Origin: an uncultured Opitutales bacterium
GTDB lineage: Bacteria; Verrucomicrobiota; Verrucomicrobiia; Opitutales; Intestinicryptomonadaceae
NCBI GenBank assembly: GCA_934613645.1
Contig: CAKTTC010000002.1
Span: 1 to 64,000, forward strand
DNA length: 64,000 bases
Direction of reading: 5' to 3'
Of this stretch, positions 23,423 through 32,029 are shown piece after piece. The notes below the pieces were generated by a model. The model was not told the origin of the DNA, did no database searches, and worked only from the letters and a program-made list of their open reading frames with translations. How positions within the stretch are numbered: position 1 is the first letter of the stretch; every line of letters begins with the position of its first letter. A program made the position numbers and the translations under genes.

Positions 23423-25249
23423 CTAAAAGTGGTCGGGGAGCGCTCTGGAAGATATATCCTCCAATATCAAACCAGTAGCCTCCTCTACCGACTTCGTTCC
23501 CTCGAACGCCTTCCTTATCCTTGAGCGCACCGATACCGCGCCGCTCTCGGCCTCCTTGTTGCCGATAACGAACATGTGCGGAACTTTGTCGGTCTCGGCC
23601 TTGCGGATTTTCGCGCCCAATTTCTCGGCAGAAGCGTCCATGGAAACGCGAACGACCGCGTCGCGAAGCTTCTTGAAAACTTCGTCGGCAAAGGGAACGA
23701 CGGAATCGTTGAGGGTAATGATTCTGACCTGCTCGGGGGCGAGCCACGTGGGGAAGTTGCCCGCGAAGTGCTCAATGAGAACGCCCGTGAAACGCTCGAG
23801 AGAGCCGAACGGCGCGCGGTGAATCATAATCGGGCGGTGGGGCTTGTTGTCCTGACCGATGTAGGAGAGGTCGAAGCGTTCGGGGAGGTTGTAGTCAACC
23901 TGAACTGTGCCGAGCTGCCATTCCCTGCCGATAACGTCCTTTACAACGAAGTCGATTTTGGGCCCGTAGAAAGCCGCCTCGCCGAGCTCTTCGGTGAAGG
24001 GAACGCCGAGAGATTTAGCCGCCTTGCGGATTGCGGCTTCGCTCTTGACCCAGTTTTCCTCGTCGCCGACGTATTTGTCGCTGGCGGGGTCGCGCAGGGA
24101 GATACGCACGCGGTATTCGCGCATGCCGATTGTCTCGAAAACGGCTTTGACCAAATCGAGGCAGCCCTGAATTTCGTCGTCAAGCTGTTCGGGGGTGCAG
24201 AAAATGTGGGCGTCGTCTTGGGTGAAGCCGCGCACGCGGGTCATTCCGTTGAGTTCGCCCGACTGCTCCCAGCGGTAGACGTTGCCGAACTCCGCCAAGC
24301 GGACGGGCAATTCGCGGTATGAGTGCGGGTCGCTCTTGTAGATTTCAACATGGAACGGGCAGTTCATAGGCTTGAGAAGGAAGCCCTGAACGTCGCCGTT
24401 TTCGACTTTTTCCTCAAAGGTTTTAACGTCGAGTTTTTCAGCCGCCATACGCGCCATATCTTCGCGCTCGACAATCGGAACGAACTGCGACTCTTTGTAG
24501 TAGGGGAAGTGTCCGCTTGTTCTGAAAAGCCCGAGCTTGCCGATATGCGGCGTGAAAACCTGCTGGTAGCCCTGCTTGCGCAGAAGCTCCAAGATGAAGT
24601 CCTGCAGGCTTTGGCGGACGAGCGCGCCCTTGGGTTTCCAAAGGATAAGCCCCTGCCCGACGCGGTCTACGATTGTAAACAAGCCCATTTCCTTGCCGAG
24701 TTTGCGGTGGTCGCGGAGCTTTGCCTGCTCCATTTGCTCGAGGTATTTGGCGAGCTCGTCTTTGGTGGCGAACGCCGTGCCGTAGATGCGCTGAAGCTGT
24801 TTGTTGTTTTCGTCGCCGCGGTGGTATGCGCCCGCGATATTCAAAAGTTTAAAGGCCTTTATGCGCTTTGTAAAATCGACGTGGGGCCCTGCGCAAAGGT
24901 CGCAAAATTCGCCGTTTTTGTAGAACGAAATTTCCTCGCCTTCGGGAATGTCGGCAAGGCGTCCGAGTTTGAATTCCTCCTGACCGAGCTCCTTTATCTT
25001 TGCGGCGGCTTCGTCTCTGGAGAGAGTGAAGCGTTCGAACTTCTGGTTTTCGGCGATAATTTTTTTCATTTCCGCCTCAATGTTTTTCAAGTCTTCGGCG
25101 GTGAACTTGTGCTCCAAGTCAAAGTCGTAATAGAAACCCGAGTCGGTCGCGGGACCGATGTCGAGTTTGGCTTCGGGAAACAGGCGTAATACAGCTTCCG
25201 CCAAAACGTGAGACGCGCTGTGTCTTATTTTCAATAATTCTTCGTTCAT
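23423..25249 (-). CDS. thrS: Threonyl-tRNA synthetase without TGS domain
   Basis: A 608-residue class II aminoacyl-tRNA synthetase charging tRNA-Thr. The start at 25249 is MNEELLKIRHSASHVLAEA, so the protein opens almost directly in the N2 editing domain (His10-xxx-His14 of the HxxxH editing site), and the usual about 60-residue TGS domain is absent. The catalytic core is complete: motif 2 VYRWEQSGELNGMTRVRGF, zinc ligands in MNCPFHVEIY, DDAHIFC and IHRAPF, and motif 3 GSLERF. The C-terminal anticodon domain is present (ITLNDSV...). The 195 bases upstream show no T-box or other leader I can recognise; TTGACA occurs on the minus strand at 25339-25334 without a convincing -10. Confidence 0.95.
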   Translation of the reverse strand: MNEELLKIRHSASHVLAEAVLRLFPEAKLDIGPATDSGFYYDFDLEHKFTAEDLKNIEAEMKKIIAENQKFERFTLSRDEAAAKIKELGQEEFKLGRLADIPEGEEISFYKNGEFCDLCAGPHVDFTKRIKAFKLLNIAGAYHRGDENNKQLQRIYGTAFATKDELAKYLEQMEQAKLRDHRKLGKEMGLFTIVDRVGQGLILWKPKGALVRQSLQDFILELLRKQGYQQVFTPHIGKLGLFRTSGHFPYYKESQFVPIVEREDMARMAAEKLDVKTFEEKVENGDVQGFLLKPMNCPFHVEIYKSDPHSYRELPVRLAEFGNVYRWEQSGELNGMTRVRGFTQDDAHIFCTPEQLDDEIQGCLDLVKAVFETIGMREYRVRISLRDPASDKYVGDEENWVKSEAAIRKAAKSLGVPFTEELGEAAFYGPKIDFVVKDVIGREWQLGTVQVDYNLPERFDLSYIGQDNKPHRPIMIHRAPFGSLERFTGVLIEHFAGNFPTWLAPEQVRIITLNDSVVPFADEVFKKLRDAVVRVSMDASAEKLGAKIRKAETDKVPHMFVIGNKEAESGAVSVRSRIRKAFEGTKSVEEATGLILEDISSRALPDHF

Positions 25250-25444
25250 AATATTGTTGCGCCGAACGCCGCCGAAAATTGCGCGAAAACAAAACGCGCT
25301 TTTTCTGCGGACGCAAGACGCCCTTTCGTAGATTGTCAATAGTGTATTGCCCGCCGAAAATGTCCAGTTTTTTTAGGCGTTTTTCGAAAATTTTATGCGG
25401 GCAAACTGCGGGCTACCGCCCCGCAAAAACGGCGCGGGGCGCGT

Positions 25445-27196
25445 CTACTGGAAAAACGCGGTTTCGAACAATTCGGGCTTGACGGCGCGTATTTTGCCCG
25501 CCGATTCAGCCAGTCCGCCGAGGCGCGCGCGCTCAAGCCACACGCGCTCGAACTCAGCCGAAATGAATTTAAGCTCCGTCTGCTGCGCGGTTGTTTCAAC
25601 GGCGAAATCGCCGCGTGCGCGGTTGAACGCCCATTTCATCATGCGGCACGCGAGGGCGACTTCATCGACGCAGGCGTCGGCATCGGGAGACGAGATTTTG
25701 GAAGCCCCCGCAAGGGAGGCGGCAAAATCGGCCGCGCCCTCGAGCGCGTTGTAGTCGGCGTCGGGAAATTCGGCGGCAAGTTTGCGCGCGTTTTCGGCGG
25801 AGGCAAAAAACATTTTGTGGTGCAGGCAGAAGAGTTTTTCGACAACATCGCAACGCCCCAATGCGCAAAGCGCGCGCGAAAACTCGCCCGAGGAATCGGA
25901 AAAAACGCACTTGGAAAGGGAGTCGCAAACCTGCTCTTCAGTGGGGGTTGACGACCACGCGCACGCCGCCGCAAACGCCATCGACGGGAACATTGCAACC
26001 CACGGCTGGTGGTTGCCGCCGTCGCCCCACTGGGTGAGAATCATTCCGCGCGCGCCGTATTTTTTGGCGCACGCGCAGGCTGTTTCGGCGTTTTTAAAGG
26101 CGCAGTCTATGCGCGAACCGAAGCTGTTCCAAGTGTTCGTTCCGGGGGCTACGACAAATTCGCGCCCGAGTTTTTCGAGATAGGCGCACTGTTGTTCGTA
26201 TGGGTGGTCGAGGTAGTATCCCCAAAGAACGGGCGTCATATTCTGCGGCAAAAGTGCGGCGTATTCGGGCTTTTTCATAAGCACGTCAGCCCAGAAATAT
26301 GTGCGTTTGCCGCGCTCGTTGCAAAGGTTGTTCAGGCGCGCAATGTGCGAGATGTAGAGCTTGTATTTGTCGTCGGGTGTGGGGCAAAGCGGCTTGCTGC
26401 GCCCCAGTCCAAGCTCCCACGGTTCGTCGCCGCCTATGTTGATTTTATCGGACGAAAAATTCGGCAGAAATTGGTCGTAAAGCGACGCCATAAATTCGGC
26501 CGACGCGGCGTCGGGGTGGAGTGTTGTGGGGAATTTGCGGACGTTGCCGAGCGGGTCAACGAAGGGAGCTTTGCTTTCGGCAAGGTGCGCGTATTGCGGA
26601 TAGCGAAGCCAGCGTTCCATATGCCCCAAGCCGTTGAGGTTGGCGACAAGCTCTATGCCCGCAAAGCGACAGATATCGTCGAGATTTTTATACTGCGCGG
26701 CTGTCATGGGGCTTGCATTCGCCCAGACAAGCTCGTGCCCCGCAAAGGCGTAGGTGTGCTCGGTATACAGCTCGAGGCGGTTGTATTTGTAGAGGGCAAG
26801 GCGGTCTACAAGCAACGCGAGTTCGCGCATTGTGGGGACTTTGCAGCGGCTTATGTCGAGCATAAAACCGCGTATTTGCAGGTCGGGGGAATCGGTTATT
26901 TCGCAGAAGCGCATTCCCTCTTCGGGCGACTGCAACGCCATTTGGCGCAATGTTTGAAGCGCGAATTTTGCCCCGCTTTCAGATTCGGCGCGGACGAAAA
27001 TTCCGTCGGGATTCACCGAAATGCTGTAGCCCTGCCCGACGCCGTTTTCGCCGAATTCGACAAAAACGAACTGCCCCGAGGGAAGCCCCTCGGGAGAGAT
27101 TTCGAACGCCGCCTTTTGCCACGGCAAAAAACCCTCCCCCCATTTTACCGATTTGGGAACGGGGAGGATTTTGGGCTTTGGGGAAAACGTCTGCAT
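25445..27196 (-). CDS. GH20-like beta-N-acetylhexosaminidase, cytoplasmic
   Basis: A 583-residue enzyme with no signal peptide, so probably intracellular. A GH20b-like alpha/beta N-terminal domain (to about 105) leads into the TIM barrel: QIRGFMLDISRCKVPTMREL, YKYNRLELYTEHTYAF, and the catalytic NIGGDEPWELG with Asp257-Glu258, the pair that polarises the substrate acetamido group and donates the proton. A helical C-terminal region follows. It should cleave terminal GlcNAc or GalNAc from imported oligosaccharides. It begins nine bases after the DUF1015 gene, so the two are co-transcribed, although a functional link is not evident. Confidence 0.82.
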   Translation of the reverse strand: MQTFSPKPKILPVPKSVKWGEGFLPWQKAAFEISPEGLPSGQFVFVEFGENGVGQGYSISVNPDGIFVRAESESGAKFALQTLRQMALQSPEEGMRFCEITDSPDLQIRGFMLDISRCKVPTMRELALLVDRLALYKYNRLELYTEHTYAFAGHELVWANASPMTAAQYKNLDDICRFAGIELVANLNGLGHMERWLRYPQYAHLAESKAPFVDPLGNVRKFPTTLHPDAASAEFMASLYDQFLPNFSSDKINIGGDEPWELGLGRSKPLCPTPDDKYKLYISHIARLNNLCNERGKRTYFWADVLMKKPEYAALLPQNMTPVLWGYYLDHPYEQQCAYLEKLGREFVVAPGTNTWNSFGSRIDCAFKNAETACACAKKYGARGMILTQWGDGGNHQPWVAMFPSMAFAAACAWSSTPTEEQVCDSLSKCVFSDSSGEFSRALCALGRCDVVEKLFCLHHKMFFASAENARKLAAEFPDADYNALEGAADFAASLAGASKISSPDADACVDEVALACRMMKWAFNRARGDFAVETTAQQTELKFISAEFERVWLERARLGGLAESAGKIRAVKPELFETAFFQ

Positions 27197-27205
27197 TCCC
27201 CTTTT

Positions 27206-28432
27206 TTAGAACGTGTGCACGAACAATCCGGAGCGCAGCTTAGGCTCGAACCAAGTGCTCTTGGGGGGCATAATCTGACCTGCGTCGGCGATTGCCATAA
27301 GCTGGGCAACCGTTGTGGGATACATTGAGAACGCAACCGCAAAACCGCCCTCGCGGACGAGGCGTTCAAGCTCGTCGGTGCCTTTTATGCCGCCGACAAA
27401 GTCGATGCGCTCGTCGGTGCGGGGGTCGCCGATTTTGAGAATCGGGGCGAGAACCCTGTCCTGAAGGAGCGCAACGTCAAGCGAGCTTACTGCGTCAAGC
27501 CCGTCGGTGTTTTCGAACTCCAAGCTATACCAGTCGCCGTCGAGGAACATTGAGACTTTCTTCGACTTTTCGGGAGCTTTCTGCCCGCTTTTGGAAACCT
27601 TGCAAACCTTTTCGAGAGCGGCGAGGAACGAGGCTTTGTCGAGACCCGCCAAGTCCTTTACAACGCGGTTGTAGGGAAGAATTTTAAGCTGCGCGGCGGG
27701 GAAGCATACCGACAAGAACCAGTTGTAGTCTTCGTCGCCTGTGTGATTGGGGTTGTCGGCCTTCATCAGGCGCGCGCAACGGGCGTTCGACGCGCTGCGG
27801 TGGTGGCCGTCGGCGACGTAGGCGCAGGGAATGTTCTTGAAGGTTTCTACAATCTTTTGGAGCGTTGCGGGGTCGGAAATCTTCCAGACTGTGTGGCGAA
27901 TGCCGTCGTCGGCAACGAAGTCGAAGAGGGCGTCTTTGTCGTCCTTGTCTTCGACGAGCTTGTCAAGATACGTGCCGTCTTTTACCGTGAGAAAAACTGG
28001 GCCGGTGTTCACGCGCAGAGTGCGGGTGAGGCGATAGCGGTCGTTTTCCTTGGCTTCGCGCGTTTTTTCGTGCTTTTTGATGACGTCGGCGTCGTAGTCT
28101 TCCGCGCTGAAAGTGGCAACAAGCCCCGTCTGAGAGTGCGTGCCCATCTGCTGCCTGTAAAGATACATGCAGGGAGCGTCTTCGCGAATGAGGAAGCCGC
28201 CGTCAACGAGCTTTTGGAAATTCTCTTTGGCGTGTTGGTAGACGACATCGGAATAGGGGTCGATAGTCGGGTCGAGTTCCAACTCGCTGCGGACTACGCG
28301 CATAAAACTGAGAGGCTTGCCCTCGGCTTCTTTGCACGCCTGTTGAAAGTTTACAACGTCGTAGGGAAGACTCGCAATATCGGCGGCTTTGCCCTCGACC
28401 GGACGCAATCCTTTGAAAGCTTTGATTTTCAT
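27206..28432 (-). CDS. DUF1015 family protein
   Basis: A 408-residue cytoplasmic protein. DUF1015 features are the start MKIKAFKGLRPVEGKA, SLPYDVVN, FMRVVRSELELD, the conserved ADGHHRSASN motif (about residues 213-222) and the C-terminal PKSTWFEPKLRSGLFVH. The His-His-Arg motif resembles a nucleotide or phosphate-handling site. Some DUF1015 relatives are discussed as serine-kinase-like enzymes of the ParB-related fold, but I would not assign a reaction here. First gene of a two-gene unit with the GH20 enzyme. Confidence 0.85.
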   Translation of the reverse strand: MKIKAFKGLRPVEGKAADIASLPYDVVNFQQACKEAEGKPLSFMRVVRSELELDPTIDPYSDVVYQHAKENFQKLVDGGFLIREDAPCMYLYRQQMGTHSQTGLVATFSAEDYDADVIKKHEKTREAKENDRYRLTRTLRVNTGPVFLTVKDGTYLDKLVEDKDDKDALFDFVADDGIRHTVWKISDPATLQKIVETFKNIPCAYVADGHHRSASNARCARLMKADNPNHTGDEDYNWFLSVCFPAAQLKILPYNRVVKDLAGLDKASFLAALEKVCKVSKSGQKAPEKSKKVSMFLDGDWYSLEFENTDGLDAVSSLDVALLQDRVLAPILKIGDPRTDERIDFVGGIKGTDELERLVREGGFAVAFSMYPTTVAQLMAIADAGQIMPPKSTWFEPKLRSGLFVHTF

Positions 28433-28579
28433 ACCCGCGCATATTTTCAGACTTTTTCAGCTTTTGCAACTTTTGATTTTAAAATATTCCGAATTTCGCC
28501 GCATCATATATGTAGAAACGGAAGAAATAAATCGCGCAAAAAAAATACAAATAGTCATTGAAAAAGAAACAAAACTTTA

Positions 28580-28795
28580 ATTGAGGACAAAGGCGACATT
28601 GAACGTAGTTCAATCGACGCCGCTTTAGGAAATGTAAAAAAATTGAACGCAGTTCAAGCCGCGCCACTTTAGAAAATACAAAAACTTTAACCAGAAACAA
28701 AACGGTATTGAACACAGTTCAAGCCGTGCCGCTTTAGAAAATGTAAAAAAATTGGCTGCGCCAATCGCCGCCACTTTCGGAAAGTTAAAAAAACT
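28580..28795. repeat. Array of four family A hairpins
   Basis: Four palindromes at irregular but short spacing: ATTGAAC-GTA-GTTCAAT (28598-28614), ATTGAAC-GCA-GTTCAA (28642-28657), ATTGAAC-ACA-GTTCAA (28707-28722) and ATTGGC-TGC-GCCAAT (28751-28765). Each is followed by a variant of CGCCGCCACTTTAGGAAA and an A-rich spacer. The array separates the DUF1015 and AsmA-like genes, both of which start from it. Nothing else is seen in this gap. Confidence 0.75.
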
Positions 28796-28831
28796 TGATT
28801 TTTGAGAGGAGATTAACATATTGCTGAAATT

Positions 28832-29638
28832 ATGAAAAGTGTAGTGAATTCGAGAAAAGGGGGTTGTATATTCTCCCTGATTAAACTTGCCGTGATTGTC
28901 GTGGCAATAGTGGCAGTGGTGCTGTATTTCTGTATGGGATATATAGGAGATTATGCAATTAAAACGGCAACGTCGGGCACGGAAATTACGGGCGGAGTGG
29001 GAGATATTAAAGTCAACCCGTTCGAACAAAGCGTCGATGTGAAAAATTTCTATATTACAAACCCGTCGAAAAAATATAATAGTGAAACGGCGCTGTCGTT
29101 CGAAGAGGCGTTCGTGGATCTGGATATAACGCCTGTAGACCTGCTTACGAAAAAACTTATCGTGATAGATGAGATTACAATAAAAGGACTTAAGGCAAAC
29201 GTGGAGTATTCGGCAGATAAGTCGATTACGTCGACAAACCTCAATGATATAGTGGCAATCCTGCAAAAGAAAATCGAGGGAACGCCGTCAGACTCAAAAC
29301 AGGGTAGCGCGGCGGCGAAAGGCGGCGAAGAAAAAGACGAGCCTTACAGATTTATAATCAAGAAGTTGAAGTTTGTAAACGGCTACGCGTCGTCGTCAAT
29401 AGGCGGGAAATTGACGGAATCGCCCCTGCCCGATTTCGAGATTTTGAATATAGGCGTCTCGAACGGCGGCGATACCGCGTTTGAGGTGGCGTGCGCAGTG
29501 ATTCCGAGAATAGCGGTTCAGGCTACGGGCGGCGCGCTGAAGGGGCTGTTGAACGTTTCGGAGACGGAGGGGAAATCGCTGATAAAAAGCATTTCGAACT
29601 CGCTCAATAAGCTGATTGAGAAAAAACAGACAAAATAG
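28832..29638 (+). CDS. Membrane-anchored AsmA-like protein
   Basis: A 268-residue protein with one N-terminal membrane helix (about 16-38, LIKLAVIVVAIVAVVLYFCM) and a periplasmic part that resembles the first segment of AsmA/TamB-type proteins: GGVGDIKVNPFEQSVDVKNFYITNP, then FEEAFVDLDITPVDLLTKKLIVIDEITIKGL. It is much shorter than AsmA, so only the N-terminal module is present. AsmA-like proteins are linked to lipid transfer or outer-membrane assembly; the specific role here is inference. AGGAGA lies 21 bases before the ATG, further than usual. It is alone and ends at a terminator. Confidence 0.55.
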   Translation: MKSVVNSRKGGCIFSLIKLAVIVVAIVAVVLYFCMGYIGDYAIKTATSGTEITGGVGDIKVNPFEQSVDVKNFYITNPSKKYNSETALSFEEAFVDLDITPVDLLTKKLIVIDEITIKGLKANVEYSADKSITSTNLNDIVAILQKKIEGTPSDSKQGSAAAKGGEEKDEPYRFIIKKLKFVNGYASSSIGGKLTESPLPDFEILNIGVSNGGDTAFEVACAVIPRIAVQATGGALKGLLNVSETEGKSLIKSISNSLNKLIEKKQTK

Positions 29639-29660
29639 TGTTTTTTGCTTTTTCGGAAGA

Positions 29661-29697
29661 CGCGGCGGCTGAAATTTTCAACCGCCGCATTTTTTTG
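29661..29697 (+). terminator. Intrinsic terminator after the AsmA-like gene
   Basis: GCGGCGG (29662-29668) pairs with CCGCCGC (29682-29688), with a TGAAAATTTCA-like extension in the loop, followed by seven T residues. The remainder of the gap to 29921 holds two direct copies of ATAAAAAACGCCG (about 29829 and 29850) and no gene I can support. Confidence 0.8.
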
Positions 29698-29921
29698 CGG
29701 AACGGAGAAAATGCCTGAAGGCGAAACGGAGACGAACTTCGGGGAAGCCTAAGAAAAACGTTTACGATGTCGCCCAAGTTGTGCGGAGGGTTTGTCGAAA
29801 AAACGCCAATACCGACGTTTACCAACAAATAAAAAACGCCGTCCCGATATATAAAAAACGCCGCCCGCCGACGAAAAAAAGGTTGCCTGAGAATGGGTTT
29901 TGTGCAAGATGTCTACGCATT

Positions 29922-31967
29922 ATGGAACTAAACGTAATTCTGGATATTGTCGTGTTCGTCGCGTTCGTTGCGGCGGTTATTTTTACGGGACTTTACAAAA
30001 GTAAAAACGAGGGCGGCTCGGAGGATTATTTCCTTGCGGGTCGCGGGTTGTCGTGGTGGCTGATAGGCATTTCGCTCATAGCCGCAAACATTTCGACCGA
30101 ACAATTCGTGGGCATGAGCGGAAGCGCGGCGGGGCTGTCGGGCTTGGCTATTGCAAGCTATGAGTGGATGGCGGCGATTGTCCTCGTTTTCGTGGCTTTC
30201 TTCTTCCTGCCGATTTTCCTCAGAAGCGGCATGTATACTGTGCCGCAGTTTCTGGAATACAGATTCGACGCCGCCTCAAGAACGGTGATGTCGATTATGA
30301 TGGTGGTGGTGCTGGTTACGGTGAACACGACGGCGGTAATATACTCGGGCGCGACTGTTGCAAACACGGTTTTCGGGGCGTCTGCCGACCTGCCGTTCGA
30401 GCTCAACATTACGGCGTGCTGCTGGGGAATCGGCATTATGGCGGCAATCTACGTCTGCGCGGGCGGCTTAAAAGCGTGTGCGTGGGCCGATTTGCTTCAG
30501 GGCTCGGCGTTGATTATCGGCGGCGTCTTGATTGCGTATTTTGCATTCAGCGCGTTCGCGGGAACGCCCGTAGACCAGATTGCGACGACTTCGCCCGTTT
30601 CGCCCGAAACGCTTTCGAACCTCAAGGACGCGGGCGTTCTGGAAAAATTCTTCGCGCTTAACTCCGACAAGCTGACTATGTTTATGCCTGCCGACCACCC
30701 CGAAATTCCGTGGACGGCGTTGATTATCGGGCTGTGGATTCCCAACTTCTACTACTGGGGTTTCAACCAGTATATCATTCAGAGAACGCTGGGAGCTTCC
30801 AGCTTGGCGGAAGGGCAAAAAGGCGTTATCTTTGCGGCAAGCTTGAAGCTCGTAATTCCGTTTATCATCGTGTTCCCGGGGATTATAGCGTTCAACATAT
30901 ACTCGCAAGACCAGAACAAGGCGGCGTTGCAAGACCAGAAAATTATGACAACGAACGCCAAAACGCTCGCGCCTCTCTACTTCAAAAGCCTCGAAGTAAA
31001 GAACGTGAAGTTCGACCCGAAAGCGGGCGTGGAATTCTTCACCGTAAACTTGGGGCAGAAGGATTCAAACGGAAAGCCCGTTGCAACGGCGTTGTTTACC
31101 GAAGCCGATATGAACACGCTCAAGGCGGAATACGAAGTTCTCAAAAAAAGCGGCGAGCTTGACAAAACTATTTTTGAATACGACAGCGGCTGGGCGCAAA
31201 ACGGCGGCGGCTTCGGCGACGGGCTCAAGCAGATTATCGACGACTGGAACAAAAACAGGGTTGTAGACCCGATGTCGGGCGCGGTCAGCGTGCGCAAGCT
31301 ATACGGCTACAAATACGACTCCGCTTTCGGGCTTTTGATAAGCAAGGCGTTGCCCGACGGATTCGGGTTGCGCGGGTTCATTTTTGCGGCGTTGCTCGGC
31401 GCGGTGGTGAGCTCTTTGGCGGCAATGCTCAACGCGGCTTCGACGATATTTACGATAGACATCTACAAGAAATTCCTCAACAAACACGCCTCCGACAAAA
31501 ATCAGGTTTTGGTCGGCAGAGTGGTCGTGCTGCTGTTCGCAGCGATAGGCTGCGTTGTAGCCCCCTTCTTGGCGAACCCGAAACTCGGCGGCGTATTCAC
31601 GTTCATTCAGGAATTTCAAGGATACCTCTCGCCCGGGATTTTGGCGGTGTTCATTTTCGGTATGTTCTCGAAAAAAGCACCCCGTTTTGCGGGCGCGCTG
31701 GGCATTTTGACGAGCCCGATTGTATACGGAATTTTGCAGTGGCAGTTCGGCGACATCGCGTTCCTGAACAGAATGGCAATTACCTTCGGATGCGCAATGC
31801 TTGTGATGTTGGCTCTCACACTCGTGAAGCCCCTCAAACAGGACATTGTTCTGCCCGAAAACAAGAATATGGACTTGCGTTTCTCAAGAAGCGCAATGTT
31901 CGGCGGAATTGCGGTGTTGGCGATTTGCTTCGCCCTCTACTTCACGTTCTCGGGACTGTGGTTCTAA
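29922..31967 (+). CDS. Na+/sugar symporter, SSS (SGLT) family
   Basis: A 681-residue inner-membrane protein with about 14 membrane helices. The SSS signature segment is YFLAGRGLSWWLIGISLI followed by AANISTEQFVGMSGSA near the start, with the LeuT-fold pattern through NFYYWGFNQYIIQRTLG and GAVVSSLAAMLNAASTIFTID. A soluble loop of about 130 residues (around 340-470) is inserted between helices, longer than in typical bacterial members. It should import a sugar or related solute with sodium. I start at ATG 29922 (MELNVILDIVVF) because the 47 upstream open codons are basic and unlike the family. The GH10 xylanase follows 62 bases later. Confidence 0.85.
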   Translation: MELNVILDIVVFVAFVAAVIFTGLYKSKNEGGSEDYFLAGRGLSWWLIGISLIAANISTEQFVGMSGSAAGLSGLAIASYEWMAAIVLVFVAFFFLPIFLRSGMYTVPQFLEYRFDAASRTVMSIMMVVVLVTVNTTAVIYSGATVANTVFGASADLPFELNITACCWGIGIMAAIYVCAGGLKACAWADLLQGSALIIGGVLIAYFAFSAFAGTPVDQIATTSPVSPETLSNLKDAGVLEKFFALNSDKLTMFMPADHPEIPWTALIIGLWIPNFYYWGFNQYIIQRTLGASSLAEGQKGVIFAASLKLVIPFIIVFPGIIAFNIYSQDQNKAALQDQKIMTTNAKTLAPLYFKSLEVKNVKFDPKAGVEFFTVNLGQKDSNGKPVATALFTEADMNTLKAEYEVLKKSGELDKTIFEYDSGWAQNGGGFGDGLKQIIDDWNKNRVVDPMSGAVSVRKLYGYKYDSAFGLLISKALPDGFGLRGFIFAALLGAVVSSLAAMLNAASTIFTIDIYKKFLNKHASDKNQVLVGRVVVLLFAAIGCVVAPFLANPKLGGVFTFIQEFQGYLSPGILAVFIFGMFSKKAPRFAGALGILTSPIVYGILQWQFGDIAFLNRMAITFGCAMLVMLALTLVKPLKQDIVLPENKNMDLRFSRSAMFGGIAVLAICFALYFTFSGLWF

Positions 31968-31975
31968 TTTGAAGT

Positions 31976-32003
31976 CCGACCCGCGCGCAAGTGTGCGGGT
32001 CGG
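31976..32003 (+). promoter_or_regulatory. Strong hairpin between symporter and xylanase genes
   Basis: CCGACCCGC pairs perfectly with GCGGGTCGG over nine bases around GCGCAAGTGT. There is no T-tract, so it is more likely an mRNA-processing or stability element, or a weak terminator, than a full intrinsic terminator. Confidence 0.45.
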
Positions 32004-32029
32004 CGCAAACACAAACAAAAAAACAATAT

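Noticed and set aside
28580..28795. CRISPR array
   Set aside because: Repeats are short palindromes at uneven spacing (44, 65 and 44 bases), the spacers are themselves family sequence, and no cas gene is near.
28820..28831. ATT start for the AsmA-like protein
   Set aside because: It has better spacing from AGGAGA than the ATG, but ATT starts are very rare and an ATG is available at 28832.
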